From JBEKHI01 sp050012355 (GTDB lineage: Bacteria > Actinomycetota > Actinomycetes > Streptosporangiales > Streptosporangiaceae): a stretch of 14,445 nt of DNA. Every line of letters starts with the position of its first letter. Position 1 is the stretch's first letter. The notes below the pieces were generated by a model. The model saw only the letters and a list, made by a program, of their open reading frames with translations, was not told where the DNA came from and searched no databases. Shown here piece by piece: positions 7,297 through 12,889 of this stretch. Location: assembly GCA_050012355.1 (NCBI GenBank), contig JBEKHI010000204.1, positions 1-14,445 of the forward strand, in the 5' to 3' direction. The position numbers and the translations under genes are program-made.

Positions 7297-8118
7297 ATGA
7301 AGACTCCGCTCGTCGATGTTTCCACCCTGAACGGCATGCTGGGAACCGCCGTTGTGCTGGACATCCGCTGGTCGCTGGAGACTGGCGGAGATCACGAGGC
7401 CTACGCCCGGGAACACATCCCCGGCGCGCGGTTCCTGCACATGGAACGGGAGCTTTCCAGTACGCCGGGAGCCAACGGCCGGCATCCGCTGCCCGCCGCC
7501 GCGGACTTCACCGCGGCCATGCGCCGCGCCGGGGTAAGCGACGACTCGGTGGTCGTGTGCTACGACGCCGGGCCGGGCATGTCCGCCGCCCGCGCCTGGT
7601 GGCTGCTGCGCTACTTCGGGCACCCCGAGGCCTACGTGCTCGACGGCGGCCTGGCGGCGTGGACGCGGGCCGGCCTCCCGGTCGCCGCCGTCGAGCCGGC
7701 GGTGCCGGCCGGTGAGTTCACCAGCAGGCAATCGCTGGCCCCGGCGGTCGATGCCGACGGCGTTCTGGCCGCCGCGCGGGCGGGCATTCTGCTCGATGCC
7801 CGTGATCGCGAGCGGTACCTCGGCCTGACCGAGCCCGTGGATAAGGTCGCGGGGCACATCCCTGGCGCCGTGAGCGCGCCGACGAAAGAGAACGTCGGCC
7901 CCGATGGCCGGTTCCGCCCGGCCGCCGACCTCAAGACGCGCTTCCGCGCACTCGGGGTGGCGGACGACAAACCGGTCACGGTCTACTGCGGATCCGGTAT
8001 CACCGCGGCCCACGAGATCCTCGCCCTCGCGGCGGCCGGTTACACCGCCGCGCTGTACCCAGGGTCCTGGTCCCACTGGATCGCGGACGAAAGCAGGCCG
8101 GTCGCAGCGGGCCAGTGA
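7297..8118 (+). CDS. Two-domain rhodanese sulfurtransferase (thiosulfate or 3-mercaptopyruvate)
   Basis: This 273-residue enzyme moves a sulfane sulfur from thiosulfate or 3-mercaptopyruvate to an acceptor such as cyanide or a thiol. The N-terminal inactive rhodanese domain starts VDVSTLNGML, with EHIPGARFLHME and VVVCYDAGPGMSAARAWWLL. The catalytic domain contains LLDARDRERYLG, GHIPGAVSAP and the active loop CGSGITA with Cys231. The CG-S-G-x-T-A loop resembles mercaptopyruvate or mixed-specificity sulfurtransferases rather than the CRKG loop of classical thiosulfate rhodanese. The gene is 23 bp after the cyclase gene, so it is probably the last gene of the operon. GTG at 7288 is an alternative start three codons upstream. 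No gene follows before the palindrome at 8215; I see nothing codable in 8119-8214. Confidence 0.9.
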   Translation: MKTPLVDVSTLNGMLGTAVVLDIRWSLETGGDHEAYAREHIPGARFLHMERELSSTPGANGRHPLPAAADFTAAMRRAGVSDDSVVVCYDAGPGMSAARAWWLLRYFGHPEAYVLDGGLAAWTRAGLPVAAVEPAVPAGEFTSRQSLAPAVDADGVLAAARAGILLDARDRERYLGLTEPVDKVAGHIPGAVSAPTKENVGPDGRFRPAADLKTRFRALGVADDKPVTVYCGSGITAAHEILALAAAGYTAALYPGSWSHWIADESRPVAAGQ

Positions 8119-8214
8119 ACCAGTCGGCGCGGCCTCGTCATTGATTCAGTAGCTGTTGAGAGCTCTTGCGTGTGTTTGCGCCGTGTTGCGGGTCCCGTTG
8201 TCGCGCCGGGCGTT

Positions 8215-8270
8215 CATGGTGAGTGCTGCATTACCCGCACTCTTGTCTGGGTAGTGCAGCACTCACCATG
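8215..8270. repeat. Long palindrome A: 22-bp inverted repeat, 12-nt loop (probable terminator)
   Basis: The arms are 8215-8236 and 8249-8270 and begin and end with CATGGTGAG / CTCACCATG. They pair over 22 positions with a single T/C difference (position 8231), which is a wobble pair in one strand's RNA. The loop is GCACTCTTGTCT. There is no T-tract, which is common for actinomycete terminators. It lies 96 bp after the rhodanese stop, so it may end that operon. Its right edge touches the first coding-like sequence of the broken MFS gene. Confidence 0.7.
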
Positions 8271-9450
8271 ATCACCTCGAACAGAGGGGCGTCGACTGGA
8301 CAGCGCAACCGGGTGATACTGCCCGGAAGTGGCTGATCCTGGGGGTCATCGCGATCGCCCAGCTGATGGTTGTCCTCGACGGCACCGTCGTGAACATCGC
8401 GCTTCCTGACGCGCAAAGGGCGCTGGGTTTCACCAACGGTGACCGGCAGTGGATCATCACCGGCTACGCGCTGGCGTTCGGCAGCCTGCTGCTGCTCGGC
8501 GGGAAGCTTGCCGACCTGTTCGGCCGCAAGCTGACGTTTGTGACTGGCCTGATCGGCTTCGCCGCCGCCTCGGCCGTCGGCGGTGCCGCCACCGGCTTCC
8601 CGATGCTCGTCTCGGCGCGCGTCTGCCAGGGGGTGTTCGGCGCGCTGCTGGCGCCCGCCGGGCTGTCGCTGCTGACCACCACTTTCCTGTACATCAACCT
8701 GATCTTCGCGGCGATCGGAACGGCCGGCGGTCTGTGGCTGCTGGCGGCGGCCGGCCCGCGGTACGGCCACGACTGGACCCGCCCGGTACCGTGGCCGTCT
8801 GCGCTGGGTTGTTCTGCCTCGTGTACGGCTTCTCTAACGCCGAGAGCCATTCCTGGGGCGCGCCGTCCACTTGGGGCTTCCTGGCCGCGGGTGCCGCGCT
8901 GATCGTCGTGTTCGTCGTCCGGCAGACCCGCGCCGCGAATCCGCTGCTGCCGCTGCGGATCGTGCTCAGCCGCAACCGCGGCGGCGCTTACCTGGCGACG
9001 TTCCTCGTCATGGCCGGCGTATCCGGGGTCTTCTTGTTCCTCACCTACTACCTGCAGGACAGCCGCGGTTACTCTCCTGTCCAGGCCGGGCTCGCCTACC
9101 TGCCCATGCTGCTCGCCGCCGTGGTCATGGGCATGCTCTCCAACCTCGTCCTGCTGCCGCGCATCGGTCCCAAGTCCTTGATCACTCTCGGCATGCTGCT
9201 CGCCATCAGCGCCACGACCAGCTACCTTGCCGCACACGCCCGCTCTGGCCTCGGCCGTGCTCTCGAACCCCTCTCGCTGGTACATGGCTACACCACCTCG
9301 TTCTGGTGGGCAGCCGGAATCTTCGCCGCCGGGGCCATCATCTGCGGAACCCTGCTCCGCCGCGGTGCCCTGGCCGGCCAGGGGAACTCATTGCCGGAAG
9401 ACGCCTCGGAAGAGCCGTACGCCACTGCGGCCCCCCGCCCGGCCTCCTGA
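8271..9450 (+). pseudogene. Decayed EmrB/QacA-type (14-TM) MFS transporter
   Basis: The remains belong to a drug:H+ antiporter of the DHA2 group (usual length about 480-530 residues). Homology-like reading begins RKWLILGVIAIAQLMVVLDG, GDRQWIITGYALAFGSLLLL, then the motif-A region GGKLADLFGRK. Damage is multiple. (1) The frame is open from 8255 but has no ATG, GTG or TTG before the ATG at 8366, which lies inside TM1. (2) LSLLTTTF (ending about 8688) runs straight into LYINLIFA, so about 37 residues including the glycine-rich antiporter motif C are missing. (3) Around 8741-8758 the reading moves to another frame, continuing PGTVAVCAGLFCLVYGFSN. (4) LGMLLA (about 9205) jumps to ISATTSYLA, losing about 85 residues of late TM helices. 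The tail HGYTTSFWWAAGIFAAGAIICG is normal. Deletion sizes are estimates from family knowledge. Confidence 0.85.
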
Positions 9451-9504
9451 CCCATGGATGGCCCACCGCTGGGCCTATAGCACCAGCGATGGGCCACCCA
9501 TGGG
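9451..9504. terminator. Palindromic repeat B, bidirectional terminator between convergent genes
   Basis: The arms 9451-9472 and 9483-9504 (22 bp each, outer part CCCATGG/CCATGGG) enclose the 10-nt loop GCCTATAGCA. Two arm positions are mismatched (A/C at 9458 with 9497, C/A at 9466 with 9489). In minus-strand RNA these two become G-U pairs, so the hairpin is unbroken when read from the GH30 side. It starts directly after the MFS stop codon and ends 5 bp before the GH30 stop codon. It is nearly identical to the repeat at 12708-12763. Confidence 0.75.
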
Positions 9505-9509
9505 TCCGG

Positions 9510-11546
9510 TCAAAGTAACGCCGTGTAAAGGTTGAGTTCGTCGATTGACCACCAGCTGCCGGTACTGGTGGCCAGGCCGTCGGCGAGCAGGGTGTTCACC
9601 ACCCTGACGTACTGTGCGGTCTGAGCCGGGAAGCTGACCGTCTCCGAACTGCCGGTGCCGGTACAGGTGGCCACGGTCGTCCAGGAGCTGCCGTTATCGG
9701 AGACCTGGAGGTCGTAGCTGCGCGCGTAGTCACCAGCGGAGTTCGGGACCTGCATCGACAGTTCGTCGAAGGTCTGCGGTGAGCCCAGGTCGGCCTGCCA
9801 GTACGCTCCGTCGGCCTGGGGTGCGTCCGAGCTGAACCGGGTGGACAAGTTGCCGTCGATCGCGTTGGAAGCGACGTCGCTTCCGCTGGCGGCCGTGTTG
9901 GTGCTGGCCGACCACCCGGAGCGGTCGAGCGCCGTCCCGCTGACCGGGGCCCCGCAGTAGGCACCGAGCGGCGCGGTCGTGGCCTGGCTGGTGGTGGTGC
10001 CGGATGGCGACCAGGTGAACGTGACGATCGAGCTGGCGGGCAGCGTATAGCTGAACCCCTGCCCGCTGGAGTCAACCTGGAAGCTCTGCGACGATGACGA
10101 GTTGTCGTTGAGCACCACGAGCGTGATGCTGCCATTCGGATTCTTGAACGCGATATTCGGCAGGTCCGAGCTTTCCAGGTTGGTCGAGGCGATGCGGACG
10201 GCGCCCGGCTGGACGAACTTGGAGAACTGCGCCCAGATGTAATAGTCCTCGTTGAGGGTGAAGGTGCCGCTTGAGTTGTCGACGGTGACCATGCCGCGGC
10301 AATCCGAGCAGCCGCCGCTGGCGGTGGCGACGTTGGGGCCGGAATCAGGGTTGAGCGCCATACCCCAGTAGGTCGACGCTGACGCCCAGTTGTTCATTGG
10401 CCCGATGATGTTGTAGAGCGCCTCCCAGTCGAGGTTATCGGCCTGGTTCGTGGCCCACGATCCGCCGGTGCACTCGGTGAAGTAGATCGGCGTGCCGGGG
10501 TAGGCGTCGTGGAAGGTCGTCTGGACATCGTAGGGATCGGTGACACCGCTCGGGATGCTGTAGCAGTGGTAACCGATGGCGTTCACGTCCGAGCCGGCCG
10601 CGGCCATGAGGTCCTGCGGGTACGTGGTCGCATCCCCGTCGCTCTCGTACCAGTTGTGGTCGTAGCCGAGGATCTGGACGCCGCTGTAGCCGGCCGCGTC
10701 CAGCGCCGAGCGCAGGTACGGGGCGAACGCGGCTTCGCTGGGGTTGGGCCCGGTGGCGTCGAGGTTCATGGTGGCGTAGCCCGAGCTGCAGTTCTCGGGC
10801 TCATTCTGCATCGACACCATGTAGATGGGGATCCCATAGGTGCCTTCATAGGCCGACACGAACTTGGCGAAGTAGTTCGCGTAGGCGGAGTAGTAGCTCG
10901 GGTTGAGGTAGTTCTCGGTTCCCGAGCAGTCGCCGGTGAACGTGTCGCCGTTCTTCATCCAGGCCGGCGCGCTCCAGGGCGTCGCGTCTATCTTGATGTC
11001 CGGGTTGAGGGACAGCGCCTGCTGTAGCACCGGGATGATGTACGCCGTGTCATGAGAGACCGAGAAGTTGTTCAGGCCGGGGTCGGTCTCGCCGGCCGGC
11101 ATGTCGTCGTAGGAGTAATTGCTCAGCGACAGGTCGGACGCCCCCATGGGGAAGCGGACGAAGCTGAAACCGGCGCCGGACGAGCCGAACAGGTCGTTCA
11201 TGAGCTGCGTGCGCTCAGGCGAGTGGTCGATCAGGTAGGCCGACGAGTCGGTCATCGCCGCGCCGAAACCCTGGATCGTCTGATACGTCGTACTCGGGTT
11301 CACGGTGATCTGCGGTGTCTGCGAGGTCTCCGAACCGAACGTGACATCTGGTTCCTGCGCGAGCTGCAACGCGAGGGTGTCGGAACTGGAGGTCGTCGTC
11401 GTCCAGACCTGAACCGCCGTCTGGGCGCGAGCTGGGCTGGCGGCCACTGCTACCGGCATGATGGCGGCCGCCAGCACCGCGGCCGAGACCGCGACGCGAC
11501 GATAGCGGCCCGTGATGAGACGTTTTCGTGATGCGCGGTTCCTCAT
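9510..11546 (-). CDS. Secreted GH30-family glycosidase with C-terminal F5/8-type carbohydrate-binding domain
   Basis: This 678-residue extracellular enzyme hydrolyses beta-linked glycans; the family contains beta-1,6-glucanases, glucosylceramidases and xylanases. A long basic start (RKRLITGRYRR) and a hydrophobic core form a Sec signal peptide, with likely cleavage after ARA (41). The GH30 barrel starts TYQTIQGFGAAMTDSSAYL. The catalytic acid/base is Glu249 in SMQNEPE and the nucleophile is Glu358 in IYFTEC, with DATPWSAPAWMKNG between barrel start and acid/base. The beta-sandwich ends about residue 512. After a Ser/Thr linker, residues about 538-675 form an F5/8 type C (CBM32-like) domain (SNAIDGNLSTRFSS, YWQADLG). 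The penultimate sense codon is TTA (9516-9518), the only in-frame TTA I found in this gene. The specific substrate is unresolved; beta-1,6-glucan or another fungal or plant glycan is plausible. Confidence 0.9.
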   Translation of the reverse strand: MRNRASRKRLITGRYRRVAVSAAVLAAAIMPVAVAASPARAQTAVQVWTTTTSSSDTLALQLAQEPDVTFGSETSQTPQITVNPSTTYQTIQGFGAAMTDSSAYLIDHSPERTQLMNDLFGSSGAGFSFVRFPMGASDLSLSNYSYDDMPAGETDPGLNNFSVSHDTAYIIPVLQQALSLNPDIKIDATPWSAPAWMKNGDTFTGDCSGTENYLNPSYYSAYANYFAKFVSAYEGTYGIPIYMVSMQNEPENCSSGYATMNLDATGPNPSEAAFAPYLRSALDAAGYSGVQILGYDHNWYESDGDATTYPQDLMAAAGSDVNAIGYHCYSIPSGVTDPYDVQTTFHDAYPGTPIYFTECTGGSWATNQADNLDWEALYNIIGPMNNWASASTYWGMALNPDSGPNVATASGGCSDCRGMVTVDNSSGTFTLNEDYYIWAQFSKFVQPGAVRIASTNLESSDLPNIAFKNPNGSITLVVLNDNSSSSQSFQVDSSGQGFSYTLPASSIVTFTWSPSGTTTSQATTAPLGAYCGAPVSGTALDRSGWSASTNTAASGSDVASNAIDGNLSTRFSSDAPQADGAYWQADLGSPQTFDELSMQVPNSAGDYARSYDLQVSDNGSSWTTVATCTGTGSSETVSFPAQTAQYVRVVNTLLADGLATSTGSWWSIDELNLYTALL

Positions 11547-11551
11547 AGGTG

Positions 11552-11559
11552 CCTCCTCC
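11552..11559 (-). promoter_or_regulatory. Ribosome binding site of the GH30 gene
   Basis: On the minus strand GGAGGAGG stands 5 bp before the ATG at 11546, a near-ideal Shine-Dalgarno. It fixes the start that yields the full signal peptide. Confidence 0.8.
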
Positions 11560-11570
11560 GGCGCCGACGC

Positions 11571-11583
11571 ATGTAACTTGCAT
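11571..11583. promoter_or_regulatory. Imperfect palindrome ATGTAACTTGCAT, possible operator in the GH30 leader
   Basis: This 13-bp odd palindrome has ATG/CAT and AA/TT arms around a central C. It lies between the predicted GH30 transcription start and its ribosome binding site. The motif ATGTAAC recurs at 11649-11655 in a similar imperfect palindrome (TGTAACATACA, 11650-11660) just before the regulator gene. The two copies in one short intergenic region suggest a regulator binding site, but chance similarity in AT-rich DNA is possible. Confidence 0.35.
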
Positions 11584-11604
11584 AGATATATCCGGTAATT
11601 TCAA

Positions 11605-11633
11605 TGTAAAAATGATGTACGTCTTGCCGTCAA
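11605..11633 (-). promoter_or_regulatory. Predicted promoter of the GH30 gene
   Basis: Read on the minus strand, a -35 box TTGACG (11628-11633) is separated by exactly 17 bp from a -10-like TTTACA (11605-11610). Transcription would start near 11598, leaving a ~50-nt leader before the ATG at 11546. The -35 matches the sigma-70 consensus at five of six bases; the -10 is weaker. Confidence 0.5.
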
Positions 11634-11636
11634 GAC
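11621..11636. promoter_or_regulatory. LacI-type operator candidate over the GH30 -35 box
   Basis: GTCTTGCCGTCAAGAC is a 16-bp palindrome symmetric at 14 of 16 bases, with a central CpG. An even-length palindrome centred on CG is the standard operator form for LacI/GalR regulators, and such a regulator is encoded 33 bp away. It covers the predicted GH30 -35 hexamer, so binding should block GH30 transcription. Site and promoter are seen in the sequence; the pairing with this regulator is inference. Confidence 0.55.
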
Positions 11637-11656
11637 CTAATTATTGGCATGTAACA

Positions 11657-11662
11657 TACAAT
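11657..11662 (+). promoter_or_regulatory. Possible -10 box of the LacI-type regulator, leaderless transcript
   Basis: TACAAT lies 6 bp before the ATG at 11669, so transcription would start at or next to the start codon. No usable Shine-Dalgarno precedes the ATG (GAGG is only 1 bp away), which fits a leaderless mRNA, common in actinomycetes. No convincing -35 box is visible. Confidence 0.35.
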
Positions 11663-11668
11663 TGAGGC

Positions 11669-12679
11669 ATGCAGCGGGCCACCATTCGCGACGTCGCCTC
11701 GGAGCTAGGAGTCTCGACGGCGACCGTCTCCCGAGTGCTCAACTCCAATGCCCACGTCGCGCCGGAGACTCGCACCCTCGTGCTCCGGGCCATCGAACGG
11801 CACGGACTGACCGCCAGGCGGCGGCGCCCCAGCGCGAGCACACTGCGCGATGTCGTGTCGGTTCACTGTCCGTACGTGCTCGATGATTACTTCGGCGTGA
11901 TCCTCTCAGCCATCGAGCGCAGCCTCCGGCGACGCGGCAAGATCGCGCTGCTGAGCGCCGGGACCGTGGAAGGCGACGGGGCGTCCCTGCCCGCGCTGCT
12001 CCGCTCGGAGATCAGCGAGGGCGCGGTCCTGATCCTGCCGCCCGAGCCCGGTACCGCGCTGGCGGGCCTGCGCGCCAGCGGATATCCGTTCGTGGTGGTT
12101 GACCCGCGCACCGAATTGCCGCCAGACGTCGCCGCGGTATCGGCGGCGCATCTGGCCGGCGCCCGGCTGGCCACCGAGCACCTGCTCCAGCTCGGGCACA
12201 CCAGGATCGCGGCCATCGCCGGTCCGCTCAACTGGATCGCCACCGACCAGCGCCTGCTCGGTTACCGTGCCGCCCTCGCGGCCGCCGGCAGGCTCGCGCC
12301 CGACAACCTGGTCCGCGTCGGCGGTGAACCCACGATCGCCCACGGCCGGACGGCGGCGTGTTCCCTGCTCGATCTGGCCGAGCCGCCGACGGCGATCGTC
12401 GCCTTCAACGACAAGATCGCCATCGGTGCGATAGAGGCGGCGGCCGAGCGGGGTCTGCGGGTCCCCGAGGACGTGTCAGTTGTCGGCTTCGACGACCTGG
12501 AACTCAGCCGGGTGGTCGTTCCCCGGCTCACCACGGTTCGTCAGCCGCTGGAGGAGATGGGCAGGCTAGGCGTGGAGCTTCTGCTGCGCCTCATCGGCGG
12601 CGGGGAGATCGACGCCCTGCATATCGAGCTCGCCACCGAACTCGTGCGGCGGGAGTCGACCGGAGCGCCGCCCCGCTAG
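11669..12679 (+). CDS. LacI/GalR-family transcriptional regulator
   Basis: This 336-residue DNA-binding repressor has a sugar-sensing domain. The N-terminal helix-turn-helix, TIRDVASELGVSTATVSRVL (5-24), is canonical. The usual hinge sequence is replaced by an Arg-rich TARRRRPSASTLRD stretch. The periplasmic-binding-like domain ends in typical fashion: IVAFNDKIAIGAIEAAAERG, then VPEDVSVVGFDDLELSR and LTTVRQPLEEMGRLGVELLL. It is transcribed divergently from the GH30 gene with 122 bp between starts, so it most likely represses that gene and possibly itself, released by a sugar from GH30 action (inference). It could also act on other loci. The ATG is the only start that places the helix-turn-helix at its usual position. 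Confidence 0.93.
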   Translation: MQRATIRDVASELGVSTATVSRVLNSNAHVAPETRTLVLRAIERHGLTARRRRPSASTLRDVVSVHCPYVLDDYFGVILSAIERSLRRRGKIALLSAGTVEGDGASLPALLRSEISEGAVLILPPEPGTALAGLRASGYPFVVVDPRTELPPDVAAVSAAHLAGARLATEHLLQLGHTRIAAIAGPLNWIATDQRLLGYRAALAAAGRLAPDNLVRVGGEPTIAHGRTAACSLLDLAEPPTAIVAFNDKIAIGAIEAAAERGLRVPEDVSVVGFDDLELSRVVVPRLTTVRQPLEEMGRLGVELLLRLIGGGEIDALHIELATELVRRESTGAPPR

Positions 12680-12707
12680 CGGAACTGGCCGCCGCTGCTC
12701 TCTTACG

Positions 12708-12763
12708 CCCCATGGATGTCCCACCGCTGGGCCTACAGCACCAGCGGTGGGACATCCATGGGG
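12708..12763. repeat. Palindromic repeat C: perfect 23-bp inverted repeat, same family as repeat B
   Basis: Arms 12708-12730 and 12741-12763 are exact reverse complements over 23 bp (outer part CCCCATGG/CCATGGGG) around the loop GCCTACAGCA. Compared with repeat B at 9451-9504, only a few bases differ in the 54-bp core; one difference is a compensated base pair (T-A here, G-C there). It starts 28 bp after the LacI-type stop codon and probably terminates that transcript before the pyruvate kinase promoter. Both copies have the loop in the same orientation. Confidence 0.8.
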
Positions 12764-12815
12764 TCGCGGGCCGCGTGCTGCGCGTCGGCGACGCCCCAGG
12801 AGACTACTCGTGAAC

Positions 12816-12844
12816 AGTCTGTGACCTGGCTCACCGCACAGACT
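12816..12844. promoter_or_regulatory. 8-bp inverted repeat spanning the pyk promoter
   Basis: AGTCTGTG (12816-12823) and CACAGACT (12837-12844) are perfect reverse complements, 13 bp apart. They bracket the Crp-like site, overlap the -35 box on the left and touch the first base of the -10 box on the right. This could be an additional dimer-binding site, or an accidental extension of the Crp-like palindrome. Confidence 0.35.
12820..12835. promoter_or_regulatory. Crp-like binding site overlapping the pyk -35 box
   Basis: TGTGACCTGGCTCACC matches the Crp consensus TGTGA-N6-TCACA at nine of the ten defined bases. Streptomycete and mycobacterial Crp proteins recognise this type of sequence. It covers the predicted -35 hexamer, a position where a Crp-type regulator would more likely repress or interact directly with polymerase than activate from upstream. 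Confidence 0.5.
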
Positions 12845-12849
12845 AATAT
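12821..12849 (+). promoter_or_regulatory. Predicted pyk promoter
   Basis: A -35-like GTGACC (12821-12826) is followed after 17 bp by TAATAT (12844-12849), a five-of-six match to the -10 consensus. Transcription would start near 12856, about 34 bp before the pyruvate kinase ATG. Confidence 0.55.
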
Positions 12850-12856
12850 CCGCTAA

Positions 12857-12872
12857 GGTGGTATAGACCACT
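12857..12872. promoter_or_regulatory. DasR-like operator (dre) at the pyk transcription start
   Basis: GGTGGTATAGACCACT matches the dre form AGTGGTCTAGACCACT at 14 of 16 bases. DasR is the GntR-family GlcNAc-responsive regulator of streptomycetes, and pyruvate kinase genes have been linked to its regulon as far as I recall. The site begins at the predicted transcription start, so binding should block initiation. DasR itself is not encoded in the window. Confidence 0.55.
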
Positions 12873-12889
12873 CGAAGGGATGTCGCGTC

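Noticed and set aside
8170..8271. Small open frame of 33 codons starting GTG upstream of palindrome A
   Set aside because: It has no Shine-Dalgarno, runs through the palindrome, and shows no recognisable protein pattern; chance openness is common at this GC content.
8268..8339. ATG at the end of palindrome A as start of the MFS gene
   Set aside because: It is in a different frame from the MFS-like sequence and reaches a stop after 23 codons, so it cannot start that protein without a further frameshift.
12708..12763. Palindromes B and C as terminal repeats of an insertion sequence
   Set aside because: The segment between them encodes a glycosidase and a regulator but no transposase, and no target-site duplication is visible, so an ordinary insertion sequence is not supported.
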